Assembly: GCA_964519955.1 (NCBI GenBank)
Contig: CAZFLM010000001.1
Location: forward strand, 1 to 64,000
Length of the DNA stretch: 64,000 bases
From: CAZFLM01 sp964519955
GTDB taxonomy: Bacteria; Armatimonadota; Chthonomonadetes; Chthonomonadales; CAJBBX01
Direction: 5' to 3'
In this document: positions 23,592-32,616 of the stretch, one piece after another
Numbering within the stretch: the first letter of the stretch is position 1
How the letters are laid out: every line of letters starts with the position of its first letter
The notes under the pieces: generated by a model
What the model was told of the DNA's origin: nothing
The model's database searches: none
What the model saw: the letters and a program-made list of their open reading frames with translations, nothing else
Position numbers and translations under genes: made by a program

Positions 23592-26069
23592 ATGTCCCTG
23601 CCCACCATCCATCTGATTGGCAACGCACACATCGACCCCGTCTGGCTCTGGGACTGGCGCGAGGGGCTGAACGAGGGGCTCGTTACGGTCGGCACAATCC
23701 TCGACCTGATGGACGAGTACCCGGAGATGACCTTCACGCGCGGCGAGGCGGCCATCTACGAGCACATCGAGCGCACCGACCCGGCGATGTTCGAGCGCAT
23801 CCTGCGCCACATCGAGGCTGGGCGCTGGGATGTGGTGGGTGGCACCTACGTGCAGATGGACACAAACCTGCCGGCGACGGAGACCTTCGCGCGCCACTTC
23901 GCCCGCGGTCAGAGCTACTTCCGGTCGCGGTTCGGCAAGCCGGTGCGCGCGGCCTGGGCGGCGGACTCGTTCGGACACAGCGCGGGGCTGCCGGAGATCC
24001 TGGCCGCGGCAGGCATCGAGGGTTACGCCTTCTCGCGCCCCGGCTCGGAACAGGTGAAGATCGAGCAGCCGGCGTTCTGGTGGGAGGGGCCGGGCGGCTC
24101 GCGCGTGATGGGCTACCGCGTGCCGATTGGGTGGTACGGCGCCGAGCGGGTCGAGATGGTGCCGAAGCTCGACGGGTCACTTGCGCTGCTGGAGAGCGGC
24201 AAGCTGCGCAACGTGGGCTGCTTCTACGGCCTGGGCAACCACGGCGGCGGCCCGACGCGGCGGCAGCTCAACGAGATCCGCGAGTGGGTGGCGACGCACC
24301 CGCAGGTCCGCGTGCTCCACTCCGGGCTGCACGGGCTGTTCGACGCGCTTCGAGCCGAGGTGGCGGAGCACGGTGACGACTTCCTGCCGACGCACGCCGG
24401 CGAGCTGAGCTTTTGCCTGCGCGGCTGCTACGCGTCGCTCGCCAAGTTCAAGTATGCCTACCGCCGCTCCGAGGCAGCCCTCGCCCGCGCCGAGCGCACG
24501 GACGCCGCCATCGCCGCGCGCCTGGGCCGCACCCCCGCCGATCTGGGCGCGGCGTGGGACAGCGTCCTGTTCAACTCCTTCCACGACATCCTGCCCGGCT
24601 CCAGCATCGAGCGCGCCTACGACGACCAGATCGCCTGGCTGGGTGGCGCCATCCATGCCGGCCAGGCGGCGGAACTGCACGCGATGAACGCGCTGGCCGC
24701 CCGGGTCGATACGTCCGTCGCGCCGGCTGAGGGCGACAACCCGTCGGGCGTGGCCATCCTCGTATGGAACTCGCACCCGCACGCTTACCGCGGCCACGTC
24801 GCGTTCGAGGCGGCGCTCGACTACCGCCCGATCTGGGCGTATACGGATCGCGCCGCCGAGCTGCCGGTCGAGGTGCGCGGGCGGGAGGGCACGCCTGTAC
24901 CATTCCAGGTCATCGCGACCGAGCACAACGCGATGCCGCAGTTCGCGTGGCGCAAGCGCGTGGTGGTGCCGGTGGAGCTGCCCGCGCTGGGCTGGAACGT
25001 GTTCACGATGGCGTACAAGGAGAATCCCGTACTCGCCGCGCCAGTCGCCGATCCGCTGCCCGCGCCGATGCCCGGCTCGATCGCCAACGCGCACTACGCG
25101 GTGCGGGCAGAGGCGGGTTCGGCAGGCATCCGGATCGAGCACGATGGCCAGCCGCTGTTCGGCGACGCCGGGCTTGGCGCGATCACCGTGGAGGACCCGT
25201 GGGGTTCGTGGGGCGGCATGGCTGAGGAGCCCCAGTCGCTGGACCTCTCGACGGTGCGTGACAGGTGGAAGGTTACCGACGTGCGGGTGCTGGACGCAGG
25301 TCCGGAGCTGGCGCAGATGTGGGTGCGGATGGAGGGCGGCTCCTCGCGCCTCGACCTGACGTTCTCGCTCTACCGCGGCGAGGACCGCGTCGACGTGGCC
25401 GCGCGGCTCTTCTGGAACGAGCGCGCCGCCCGGCTGAAGTTGGTGCTGCCGGCCGGCGACCAGGCCGAGTTCGAAGTGCCCGGTGGGTCGGTCACGCGCG
25501 GGCCGCTGGGCGAGGTGCCGGGCGGGCGGTGGGTGCGCATCCACGGCGCAGGACAGACCGTGGGATTTGCCAGCGACGCGCTGTATGGGTATGACTGCAA
25601 GGACGGCGCGCTGCGGGCCACCGTCGCTCGCGCAGGCGGCTACGCGACCGATGTGAAGCTGGGGCCGAACGACGAGACCTGGCGTCCGGCGGTCGACACG
25701 GGCGAGCTGCGCTTCCGCTTCCTCCTGGCGCCCGGCGGCGAGCGCCTGCCCGTGCTGGCCCGCGAGCTGGAGGAGCCGCCGATCACGCTGCTGGTCCCTG
25801 CCCGCACCGGCGACTGGCCACGGTGCGGGTCCCTTGCTGCCCTCGCGCCTGACAGCCTGCGCGTCCTCGCGCTGAAGCCCGCCGAGGACGGCAATGGCTG
25901 GATCCTGCGAGTCCAGGAGACTGCCGGCCGCGACACGACGCCTGAGTTCGCCTGGATGGGCGAGGCGCTCGCACTCGACCCGGTTCCCGCGAACCGCATC
26001 GCTACGTGGCGGCTGGCGGCCGGCGCGACCGGCTGGACGGCCACGGCGACGAACGTGACGGAGGGGTAG
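23592..26069 (+). CDS. Alpha-mannosidase, glycoside hydrolase family 38
   Basis: An 825-residue protein from ATG 23592. The GH38 zinc and substrate motif HLIGNAHIDPVWLWDW gives His13 and Asp15. AWAADSFGHSAGLPEIL carries the likely nucleophile Asp125, followed by FSRPGSEQVKIEQPAFWWEG. The middle three-helix bundle and C-terminal beta-sandwich domains of the family are present up to about 780. No signal peptide, so it probably trims imported mannosides in the cytoplasm. It is divergent from the 19178-23425 gene across a 166-base gap that should hold both promoters. A palindrome near residues 734-749 (25793-25837) looks like an in-frame repeat insertion. Confidence 0.94.
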   Translation: MSLPTIHLIGNAHIDPVWLWDWREGLNEGLVTVGTILDLMDEYPEMTFTRGEAAIYEHIERTDPAMFERILRHIEAGRWDVVGGTYVQMDTNLPATETFARHFARGQSYFRSRFGKPVRAAWAADSFGHSAGLPEILAAAGIEGYAFSRPGSEQVKIEQPAFWWEGPGGSRVMGYRVPIGWYGAERVEMVPKLDGSLALLESGKLRNVGCFYGLGNHGGGPTRRQLNEIREWVATHPQVRVLHSGLHGLFDALRAEVAEHGDDFLPTHAGELSFCLRGCYASLAKFKYAYRRSEAALARAERTDAAIAARLGRTPADLGAAWDSVLFNSFHDILPGSSIERAYDDQIAWLGGAIHAGQAAELHAMNALAARVDTSVAPAEGDNPSGVAILVWNSHPHAYRGHVAFEAALDYRPIWAYTDRAAELPVEVRGREGTPVPFQVIATEHNAMPQFAWRKRVVVPVELPALGWNVFTMAYKENPVLAAPVADPLPAPMPGSIANAHYAVRAEAGSAGIRIEHDGQPLFGDAGLGAITVEDPWGSWGGMAEEPQSLDLSTVRDRWKVTDVRVLDAGPELAQMWVRMEGGSSRLDLTFSLYRGEDRVDVAARLFWNERAARLKLVLPAGDQAEFEVPGGSVTRGPLGEVPGGRWVRIHGAGQTVGFASDALYGYDCKDGALRATVARAGGYATDVKLGPNDETWRPAVDTGELRFRFLLAPGGERLPVLARELEEPPITLLVPARTGDWPRCGSLAALAPDSLRVLALKPAEDGNGWILRVQETAGRDTTPEFAWMGEALALDPVPANRIATWRLAAGATGWTATATNVTEG
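25793..25837. repeat. Palindrome inside the GH38 gene
   Basis: CCCGCACCG (25801-25809) pairs with CGGTGCGGG (25821-25829) around an 11-base loop. The right side continues GGTGCGGGTCCCTT, also found in the terminator at 7120-7161. It encodes VPARTGDWPRCGSLAA within a C-terminal beta domain, which suggests an in-frame repeat insertion. A purely coincidental codon run remains possible. Confidence 0.5.
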
Positions 26070-26224
26070 AGAGCCACGCAACTCGGCGAGCCCCACGCCC
26101 GTCGCTCCGCTCCCCGCACGATTGCCAGGTTCTGGCCATCACATGCACGGCGGCACGGTTCGTGCACCCGACCATGTGGGAGCGCGGAGCCCGATGCGCT
26201 TCGTCACCTCATCAGGAGAGTGCT

Positions 26225-26740
26225 ATGCGAAAAGCAATCATCGCTTTGGCCCTGCTGCTGGCGCTGGGCGTGGGCCAGGCGCGCGCCGACGTCTATCTGG
26301 GCTTCTTCAATGTCGGCGACGGCGTCTACTGGCAGAACAACCCGGTGTGCTACACCGCGCGCGAGGCGGCGGCACTGCTGTTCGGCGGCTCACCGACCGA
26401 CTACGCCATCTCGACCGATTCGAGCACGATCAACCACCTGGCGTGGGTCGATGGATGGGACGATCCGTCGCACCTGAACTACGGCGGCGGGATCCCGGTC
26501 TCCGAGGACTACAAGCTCCAGACCGGCACCGGCTACAACGATCCGAGCGGCACCAGCACGGCGTTCTCCGCCTACGTGCGCGACCATGACTGGGACTACG
26601 GCTACAACCATGTCATGGGCTACGGCAAGAACTACGTCTGGCGGGTGGACCGGCAGGACGTCCCGGAGCCGGGCACGCTGGCCCTCCTGGCCGGTGGGCT
26701 TCTGGGCGGCGGCGTCCTGCTGCGGCGCCGGCGCGCCTAG
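26225..26740 (+). CDS. PEP-CTERM sorting domain protein
   Basis: A 171-residue exported protein. ATG 26225 follows CAGGAGAG. The signal peptide is residues 1-22 (RKAIIALALLLALGVGQARA). The mature part is rich in Asp, Tyr, Asn and Gly. The C-terminus has the PEP-CTERM tripartite signal: VPEPGTLALLAGG, a hydrophobic segment, and the basic tail RRRRA. Such proteins are processed by an exosortase and released or anchored in envelope polysaccharide. No exosortase gene is in this window. A strong hairpin follows ten bases after the stop. Confidence 0.93.
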   Translation: MRKAIIALALLLALGVGQARADVYLGFFNVGDGVYWQNNPVCYTAREAAALLFGGSPTDYAISTDSSTINHLAWVDGWDDPSHLNYGGGIPVSEDYKLQTGTGYNDPSGTSTAFSAYVRDHDWDYGYNHVMGYGKNYVWRVDRQDVPEPGTLALLAGGLLGGGVLLRRRRA

Positions 26741-26750
26741 CAGTCGGTTT

Positions 26751-26781
26751 GGGACTTGGGGCCGCTGCAGCCCCAAGTCCC
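26751..26781 (+). terminator. Perfect hairpin terminator after the PEP-CTERM gene
   Basis: GGGACTTGGGGC (26751-26762) pairs perfectly with GCCCCAAGTCCC (26770-26781), with a seven-base loop. No T tract follows. Lying between convergent genes, it could serve both strands. Confidence 0.75.
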
Positions 26782-26845
26782 GCCTCCCTCATCTGCAACC
26801 GGACCTCGAACTCTGCATCTCGGCGCCGCGCCACCATCGTACGGG

Positions 26846-27265
26846 TCACGCGCGCTTGCCACGGACCTCGGCTACCCTCCGCGCCAGCTTCTCGCTGTGC
26901 AGCTCCATCCAGATGCAGCCCTCCTTGGGCGCGAAGCCGAACTTGCTGTAGAGATGGACCTCCCGGTCGCCGATGGGTTCGACCAGGCGGCGCACCAACT
27001 CGGTACCGATGCCGCGCCCCTGATGGCTCTGCCGAACCAGGACGTCGCTGATCACGGCCCACAGCCGGCCGTCGCCGTCCAGGCGGCCGTAGCCCACGAG
27101 ATCGCCGCGGTCCCACGCCGTAACGATGTGCACGGCCGTGCGGATGTGATGGGCGACCTCGTCGAGGTTGTAGAAGTCGTTCCACTGCTCCTGCCGGAAC
27201 ATGGCGTGGAGTGCGGAGGGCTCCGGCGCTTCGCCGTCGCGGTAGGTAACCTCGCTCGACTGCAT
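26846..27265 (-). CDS. GNAT family N-acetyltransferase
   Basis: A 139-residue cytoplasmic acetyltransferase from ATG 27265, with AGGAGAG upstream; longer readings have no ribosome binding site. The acetyl-CoA pyrophosphate loop is VRQSHQGRGIGTELV (family consensus Q/RxxGxG/A) near residue 80. GYGRLDGDGRLWAVISDVLV forms the preceding strand pair, and LYSKFGFAPKEGCIWMEL is the C-terminal half. Substrate unknown. It stands alone; the gene upstream on the same strand (27403-29586) is separated by a family B element. Confidence 0.92.
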   Translation of the reverse strand: MQSSEVTYRDGEAPEPSALHAMFRQEQWNDFYNLDEVAHHIRTAVHIVTAWDRGDLVGYGRLDGDGRLWAVISDVLVRQSHQGRGIGTELVRRLVEPIGDREVHLYSKFGFAPKEGCIWMELHSEKLARRVAEVRGKRA

Positions 27266-27354
27266 CGACGCTCTCCTGTCCGGATAGGTCTTCGGGACCG
27301 GCAAGCCTATCTCCAGGGGCGCGGCGTCAACCCCTCCGAGCGTATCAGCATCCC

Positions 27355-27395
27355 GTCGCCATCACCGTCCATCGGTGGATTCGGCTCGCCGTTGC
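27355..27395 (-). repeat. Family B element, short copy
   Basis: Contains CCATCGGTGGA with the surrounding CATCNCCGTC pattern of family B. On the minus strand it starts about eight bases after the stop codon of the gene 27403-29586. No family F copy is adjacent. Confidence 0.6.
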
Positions 27396-27402
27396 CCTGG
27401 CG

Positions 27403-29586
27403 CTAGAACTGCACCTCCACCTCCACACCCTCGGGTACGTTCGGGAACTCGATGAGCGCGGTCGAGCTGTCCGCATCCCATGCCGCCGTCACCGCCGCGC
27501 CGCCCACCGTCACGGACTTCGGCTCGCGAGGCAGCCACACGCGCGTGGCGGCCGTCACACCCTGCGGGCCGGACGAGTGGAACCGCAGGCTGCTCGCGTC
27601 GGCGCGGACATCCAGCACCTTCGACGCCGAGGCCACGACGCGTGCACCGGAGCCGCCCAGCTTGGCGAGGTCCTTCAGCAGGTAGCGCGTGTTCGGCGCC
27701 AGCGTCACCTCGCGCAAGACCGGCAGCTTCGCGTCGAACAGGTTCACGAACCGGCCGCGCAGCGTCTTCACCTCGACGGTAGGCGTCTCGTCGAGGCCGG
27801 CCGCTACGACGTACGGCCCGCGCCGTAGGACGAGACCGGTGCTCGTGGCCCACTTCAGCGATGCGGCGGTGCAGGCGTCCTTCGCCAGCCCGACCACCGT
27901 AGCCGCCCCGTCGCGCGCCCGAGCCAGCGCGTTCGGGCTCGCGTGGCGAACAATGACCGCGCCCTTCCCTACGCGCTGCAGCCCCTCCCGGTCCTCGACG
28001 CCGAGCTGCTCGAGCAGGTGCACGGAGGGTGCCGCGTAGCTCAACCCGTCCGAGTTCCACCACTCCTTGACCGAGTTGTACGGGTCGGCGCCATCGTCCA
28101 CGAACACGAGGACGCCGCCCGCCCTGACCCACTCGGCGAGGTGCTTGTGCAGCTCAGCCGACGGCGGCTTCATGCCCTCGTACGTGAGGAGGAGCACCTT
28201 GTAGGGCTTGAGGTAGCCCGCAATGCCCATGTTCTCCATCTGCACGGGATGGACCGGGACGCCGGACTTCAGCAGAGGCATCGACAGGCCGTAGAACGAG
28301 CTGAGGTGCGGGTCGCTGGGGTTCGGCTCGCCGCGCTGGAACATCATCGTGTCGGAGACGACCAGGCCGAGACCCTGCGTGCCGCACTCCCACGCCACCT
28401 TCGGCTGCTCCATGTCGCCCAGCGCGCCGAACACGGTCATCAGCTCGGTGGCGTACTCCGGCGAGATGCCCACGCGCTTGCTGCGCTCCTGGTCGGAGGC
28501 AGGGTACTGGAACATGAACGGGCGCTCGGGCCAGGGGGCGACCTCGTAGTACCAGACGTCCGGCCAGAGCAGCGAGGCGACCAGCGTGCATTCCCAGTTC
28601 CTGCGATAGTCATCCCAGGAGTGGTTCGGATCGTCCTCCACGGGGTCGTTCAGGTAGTACATCCGCCGGCCGGTCGAGCGCACCAGGTTGTGCAGCACGC
28701 CGTACTCGAAGAACGCGGTCTCGAACGTGCGCTCCTTCAGCTTGCCCTGGAACACGTTCCCAGTGCGCGCGGTGCCGGTCCACACCTGGCCGATGTACCC
28801 GTCGCACCCGTTGAGCTGCACCAGGCTCTGCTCCGGGCTCACGATGCGCCAGTGGGCGTAGTTGATCATGCTGTGCGTCGGAACGTAGCAGCGGACGTGC
28901 TTCCCGGTCCGCTTGTTGGTGTCGGCGACGTATGAGAACACCTGCTGCAGCGCGCGGCGGTAGAGGAAGTACTTGAGCTTCGAGGCGCGGTACTGCGCGT
29001 CGGGCGAGGTGTGCGGCGCGATCCAGAGCTCGTGGTAGGTGCTCTGCCACTCGCGCTTGAAGCTGCCGCTGTAGCCCGAGTGGACCCAGAACTCCGGCTC
29101 CTCCAGATGGATCGCCTCGGCGCCCGCGTCGATGGCCCGCTGCACCCCGACGCAGAGGTACTTGCCATACGTCTCGGAGGGCGCCACGTAGGGCACGGTC
29201 GGGCCGTGGAGCACCGGCTTGCCGTTGCGGTCGGTCTGCGCCTCGTCCTCGTGGCTCACCCCGTCCCACTTGCCCGAGAAGTAGTCCTGGTACTCGCCCC
29301 AAGCTACCCCGGTCATGAGGTGGATGATGTAGCCCTTCTCGCGCCAACCCTTGATGCGCTCCGCCACGTTGCCGTTGATGCCGTAGCACATCGCCACATC
29401 GGCCTTGATGTCGACCCGCGGGTCGTAGGGCCCACCGGTCTGGAAGCTGGTGCGCTCCAGCTTCTGCTTCGGATCGTTCACGGGAGCGCCTCCTTGCGGA
29501 CGGGCGGAGCAGTGGGCCAGCGCGAGGCCGGCGAGACAGATGGACAGCGCCGGAACGGCCCGGCGGGCAAGCGAACGTCTGGTCAT
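27403..29586 (-). CDS. Secreted lipoprotein-like glycoside hydrolase-type protein, family not recognised
   Basis: A 727-residue protein from ATG 29586. The signal sequence ends in LALAHCSA, a likely lipobox with Cys near 26. The N-terminal half looks like a TIM barrel: VAMCYGINGNVAERIKGW, DAGAEAIHLEEPEFWVHSGY with a strand-end Glu pair, CYVPTHSMINYAHWRI, and YYEVAPWPERPFMFQYP. A class I glutamine amidotransferase-like or trimerisation domain follows (YKVLLLTYEGMKPPS, GGVLVFVDDGADPY), then a beta-sandwich tail. This layout matches beta-galactosidase-like clan A enzymes, but the family is not clear. Its leader contains the repeat cassette at 29670-29906. Confidence 0.82.
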   Translation of the reverse strand: MTRRSLARRAVPALSICLAGLALAHCSARPQGGAPVNDPKQKLERTSFQTGGPYDPRVDIKADVAMCYGINGNVAERIKGWREKGYIIHLMTGVAWGEYQDYFSGKWDGVSHEDEAQTDRNGKPVLHGPTVPYVAPSETYGKYLCVGVQRAIDAGAEAIHLEEPEFWVHSGYSGSFKREWQSTYHELWIAPHTSPDAQYRASKLKYFLYRRALQQVFSYVADTNKRTGKHVRCYVPTHSMINYAHWRIVSPEQSLVQLNGCDGYIGQVWTGTARTGNVFQGKLKERTFETAFFEYGVLHNLVRSTGRRMYYLNDPVEDDPNHSWDDYRRNWECTLVASLLWPDVWYYEVAPWPERPFMFQYPASDQERSKRVGISPEYATELMTVFGALGDMEQPKVAWECGTQGLGLVVSDTMMFQRGEPNPSDPHLSSFYGLSMPLLKSGVPVHPVQMENMGIAGYLKPYKVLLLTYEGMKPPSAELHKHLAEWVRAGGVLVFVDDGADPYNSVKEWWNSDGLSYAAPSVHLLEQLGVEDREGLQRVGKGAVIVRHASPNALARARDGAATVVGLAKDACTAASLKWATSTGLVLRRGPYVVAAGLDETPTVEVKTLRGRFVNLFDAKLPVLREVTLAPNTRYLLKDLAKLGGSGARVVASASKVLDVRADASSLRFHSSGPQGVTAATRVWLPREPKSVTVGGAAVTAAWDADSSTALIEFPNVPEGVEVEVQF

Positions 29587-29669
29587 GGCGCCTCTCGTTG
29601 CGGTGGGTATGCGCCGGCACACCCGGCACGCGGCTGCAGTTCCTCGCAGACGGCGGCGATACCTGCAGA

Positions 29670-29906
29670 CTGGCACTCCCGCGGGATCCCTCGCGCAGGC
29701 GCCTCAGGATGACCGTGTGGCGGCGCTGGCGCCTTCGATGAACGCTCACGCCATCGCAACGGTCATGCCAGCCCACATCCCCGTGCATCCCCGTTCATCG
29801 GTGGACTCCCCCGCCCTTGACCTTCCTCTGTGCCCCCTCTGCGCCCTCTGCGTCTCTGTGGTGGACCAGCCGTTGACGTTGTCCGCGTCCATCTGCGCTC
29901 CCATCG
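29670..29906 (-). repeat. Family F, B, C and B repeat cassette in a divergent gap
   Basis: Family F at 29670-29722, short family B at 29776-29806, family C at 29823-29866 and a further family B fragment at 29871-29906. The 374-base divergent gap 29587-29960 is mostly filled by these. Their orientation is that of the minus-strand gene, with family F nearest its start codon, as in the other cassettes. This is the only cassette not lying behind a stop codon. Confidence 0.78.
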
Positions 29907-29960
29907 GACCCGCCTGCAGGTACCACGCCCCGCGAGGGCTAACTGACCCGCCGGAGGACG

Positions 29961-31049
29961 ATGCGAGCTATGAACGATCGAGAGCGGTTCCTGGCGGTGA
30001 TGGATTACCGGAAGCCCGACCGGTGCGTGTACGGCGTGATGACCGGCGGGTGGCCCGAGACCTACGAGCGCTGGCGGACGGAGGGCTGGGACCCGGCGCA
30101 GCCCCCGCGCTTCACGGGTGACCGCTGGGACTGGCAGGGCGGCTGGTTCCACCCGAACCCGCCCTTCGAGCGCGAGGTGGTGGAAGAGGACGAGCGCACG
30201 GTGCTCTACATCAACCACGAGGGCATCCTGATGCGGGAGCGCAAGGACCAGCCCTTCTCCTCGATGCCGCAGTTCGTGCGCTTCCCGGTCGAGACGCGCG
30301 ACGACTTCCGCCGCCTGATGCGGGAGCGCATGCAGCCCGATCTGGCAGGCCGCATCGGCGCCGACTACGCTCAGCGTCTGGCTGCCTACAGGGACCGCGA
30401 CTACCCGCTCATCGTCATCGCGGACCGGTGGGGCGGCATGTTCGGCGGCCTGCGCGCCATGGTCGGCGTCGAGCGCCTCTGCACGCTGTTCTACGACGAT
30501 CCCGCGTTCGTCGAGGAGATGATGGACGGCGTCGCCGACTTCCTCATCGCGATGATGGACCGTTTCCTCGATCACACCGACGTCGACGTGTTCGGCTTCT
30601 GGGAGGACATGGCGTTCAAGACCGGCCCCCTGTGCGGCCCGCGTGTCTTCCGCAAGTGCGCGCTGCCCCGATACAAGCGCGTCGTCGACTTCCTGCGTTC
30701 GCGCGGGGTGCCGTACGTCTCGCTCGACAGCGATGGCGACGTGACCCACCTCCTGCCGATCTGGGTGGACGCCGGAATCAACGTGGTCTACCCGTTCGAG
30801 GTGCAGTGCGGCATGGACGTGCTGAAGGTGCGCCGCGAGTACGGCCGCGACCTGCGCCTGTGGGGCGGCATCGACAAGCGCGCCGTCGCCTGGGGCCGCG
30901 AGGCCATCGACGCCGAACTCGCCCGCGTGCGCCCGCTCATCGAGGAGGGCGGCTACGTCCCCGCCCCGGACCACAGCTTCCCGCCCGACACGCCCTACGA
31001 CAACTACCTCTACTACATGGAGCGGCTCCAGGAGGCGGTGGCACTGTAA
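29961..31049 (+). CDS. Uroporphyrinogen decarboxylase family (URO-D/MtaA-like) protein
   Basis: A 362-residue cytoplasmic protein from ATG 29961, with GGAGG just upstream; the ATG nine bases later is equally possible. NDRERFLAVMDYRKPDRC is the standard N-terminus of this family. FGFWEDMAFKTGPLCGPRVF and VPYVSLDSDGDVTHLLPIW follow the decarboxylase/methyltransferase fold, and LRLWGGIDKRAV is the usual end of the barrel. Members that are not HemE act in methyl transfer or unknown C1 chemistry. No corrinoid protein is nearby, so the substrate is open. A family A element begins two bases after its stop. Confidence 0.88.
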   Translation: MRAMNDRERFLAVMDYRKPDRCVYGVMTGGWPETYERWRTEGWDPAQPPRFTGDRWDWQGGWFHPNPPFEREVVEEDERTVLYINHEGILMRERKDQPFSSMPQFVRFPVETRDDFRRLMRERMQPDLAGRIGADYAQRLAAYRDRDYPLIVIADRWGGMFGGLRAMVGVERLCTLFYDDPAFVEEMMDGVADFLIAMMDRFLDHTDVDVFGFWEDMAFKTGPLCGPRVFRKCALPRYKRVVDFLRSRGVPYVSLDSDGDVTHLLPIWVDAGINVVYPFEVQCGMDVLKVRREYGRDLRLWGGIDKRAVAWGREAIDAELARVRPLIEEGGYVPAPDHSFPPDTPYDNYLYYMERLQEAVAL

Positions 31050-31050
31050 G

Positions 31051-31192
31051 GCGTAGTGCGTCGAACGTCGAAAGTCGAAGGTCGAACGGTTAGGGTGTCG
31101 GGGCCAGGTGCTGTGCCTGGGCGCGAACCGGAACGCTGGCGGCACGTGAGCGGCCGTTCGACGTTCGACCTTCGACTTTGGACGCCCTACGC
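31051..31192. repeat. Family A hairpin element, empty copy with 63-base loop
   Basis: Left arm 31051-31090 (GCGTAGTGCG then GTCGAAN heptamers, CGG) and right arm 31154-31192 (CCGTTCGAC heptamers ending GACGCCCTACGC) are inverted. The outer ends share GCGTAG.GCGTC. It starts two bases after the TAA of the UroD-like gene. The rest of the gap to xseA shows only that gene's ribosome binding site. Confidence 0.85.
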
Positions 31193-31299
31193 ATCGCATC
31201 GCCCAGACATTTGTGCGCCCTCTTGGAGGATTCGCCTGCCGCCGCGTCGTATGGTCCGGTGCGGCCCCACGCTGCACGAGCCGCGCCGAGGACCTTGCC

Positions 31300-32616
31300 G
31301 TGATCGACGACGTCTACAGCCTGTCGCAGTTCTGCCAGCTCATCGGGGAAGCCATCGCCGACGGGGTGAATGCCCCCTCGTGGGTGGTGGCGGAAGTCGG
31401 CTCCATCCGCCGCACGCCCGCGCGCCACGTGTACCTCGACCTCGTCGAGCAGAGCGGCGGCAAGGTGACGGCCAGCATCCGCGCCACCATCTGGGCGAGC
31501 CGCGTGACGATGCTCTACGGGTTCGAGGGGGCCACCGGGCAGCCGCTGGAGAAGGGGCTGCAGGTGCTGCTGCTCGTGTCGCCCCAGTTCCACGCGGTCT
31601 ACGGCCTCAGCCTCGACATCCTGGAGATCGACCCGACCTACACGCTCGGCGCGTTCGCGCGGGCCAAGCAGGAAACCCTGAACCGCCTGGAGTCAGAGGG
31701 TCTCGTGGGTCTGAACGCGCAGTTCCCGCTCCCCCTTGTGCCGCAGCGCATCGCGGTCGTCTCCTCCGCGGAAGCGGCGGGCTACCAGGACTTCGTCCGC
31801 CAACTCGACGATGCCGACGTCGGCTGCCGGTTCCAGCACATGCTCTTCGCCGCGTCGGTCCAGGGGCAGCAGGCCGAGGTCGAGATCCCGGCGGCGCTCC
31901 AGGCCATCGCGCGGCGGGCGGACGAGTTCGACGTGATCGTGGTGATGCGCGGCGGCGGCAGCCAGACCGACCTCCGCTGCTTCGACGCCTACGAGGTGGC
32001 GGCAGCCATCGCCCAGGCACCACTCCCCGTCGTCACGGGCATCGGCCACGAGCGCGACGAGAGCCTGGCGGACGTGGTCGCGCATACGCGCATGAAGACC
32101 CCCACCGCCGCCGCGCAGTTCCTGATCGACCGCGCCGCCGATTTCGTCGCCCGGCTCGCCGAGGCCGAGGACGTGCTGCGCGAGCAGGCCGAGCGGGTCC
32201 TCGACGCAGCCGCCGAACGCCTCGACCGCGCCGCGCGGCTGGTGTCGCTGGCCACGTCGGCCGCCACGACGCAGGCGCAGAACCGCCTGGAACGCCTGGG
32301 CGACCGCTTCCGCCACGGCACGCTCACCGCGCTCCAGCAGCGGCACGCGCAGCTTGCGGGCCTCGGGGCGCTGCTGCCCGTGCAGACCCGCCGCGCATTC
32401 GAGCGCCACCGCGAGGTGCTGGCGGAGCATGAGCACGCGGTCCGGCTGCTCGATCCGGCGCAAGTCCTGGCCCGCGGCTTCAGCATTACCCGCGTCGAGG
32501 GCCGCGCCGTTCGCGACGCATGCATGCTGAGCCCCGGCACCGTCCTACACACCACCCTGCACCACGGAACGGCGCTGAGCCGCGTGGAAGAGATAGAGGC
32601 CCCAGATGTCGAATGA
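31300..32616 (+). CDS. xseA: Exodeoxyribonuclease VII large subunit
   Basis: A 438-residue subunit of the single-strand exonuclease VII, cytoplasmic. GTG 31300 is the likely start: GAGGA lies seven bases upstream and the OB-fold begins directly (VYSLSQFCQLIGEAI). The OB domain (about 1-105) has WVVAEVGSIRRTPARHVYLDL. The catalytic domain shows RIAVVSSAEAAGYQDFV, VVMRGGGSQTDLRCFD and VVTGIGHERDESLADVVAH, followed by the long coiled-coil. The C-terminal LARGFSITRVEGRAV is typical. It overlaps xseB by eleven bases, giving translational coupling. Confidence 0.95.
   Translation: MIDDVYSLSQFCQLIGEAIADGVNAPSWVVAEVGSIRRTPARHVYLDLVEQSGGKVTASIRATIWASRVTMLYGFEGATGQPLEKGLQVLLLVSPQFHAVYGLSLDILEIDPTYTLGAFARAKQETLNRLESEGLVGLNAQFPLPLVPQRIAVVSSAEAAGYQDFVRQLDDADVGCRFQHMLFAASVQGQQAEVEIPAALQAIARRADEFDVIVVMRGGGSQTDLRCFDAYEVAAAIAQAPLPVVTGIGHERDESLADVVAHTRMKTPTAAAQFLIDRAADFVARLAEAEDVLREQAERVLDAAAERLDRAARLVSLATSAATTQAQNRLERLGDRFRHGTLTALQQRHAQLAGLGALLPVQTRRAFERHREVLAEHEHAVRLLDPAQVLARGFSITRVEGRAVRDACMLSPGTVLHTTLHHGTALSRVEEIEAPDVE

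Noticed and set aside
29587..29960. Small protein genes inside the repeat cassette
   Set aside because: Short open frames here are repeat text (TDEH-like words and Arg/Pro runs) without ribosome binding sites.
31051..31192. CRISPR-like or iteron origin of replication
   Set aside because: The heptamers are contiguous and inverted, not spaced by unique sequence. No dnaA, rep or parAB gene is close, and the same element occurs in several places.
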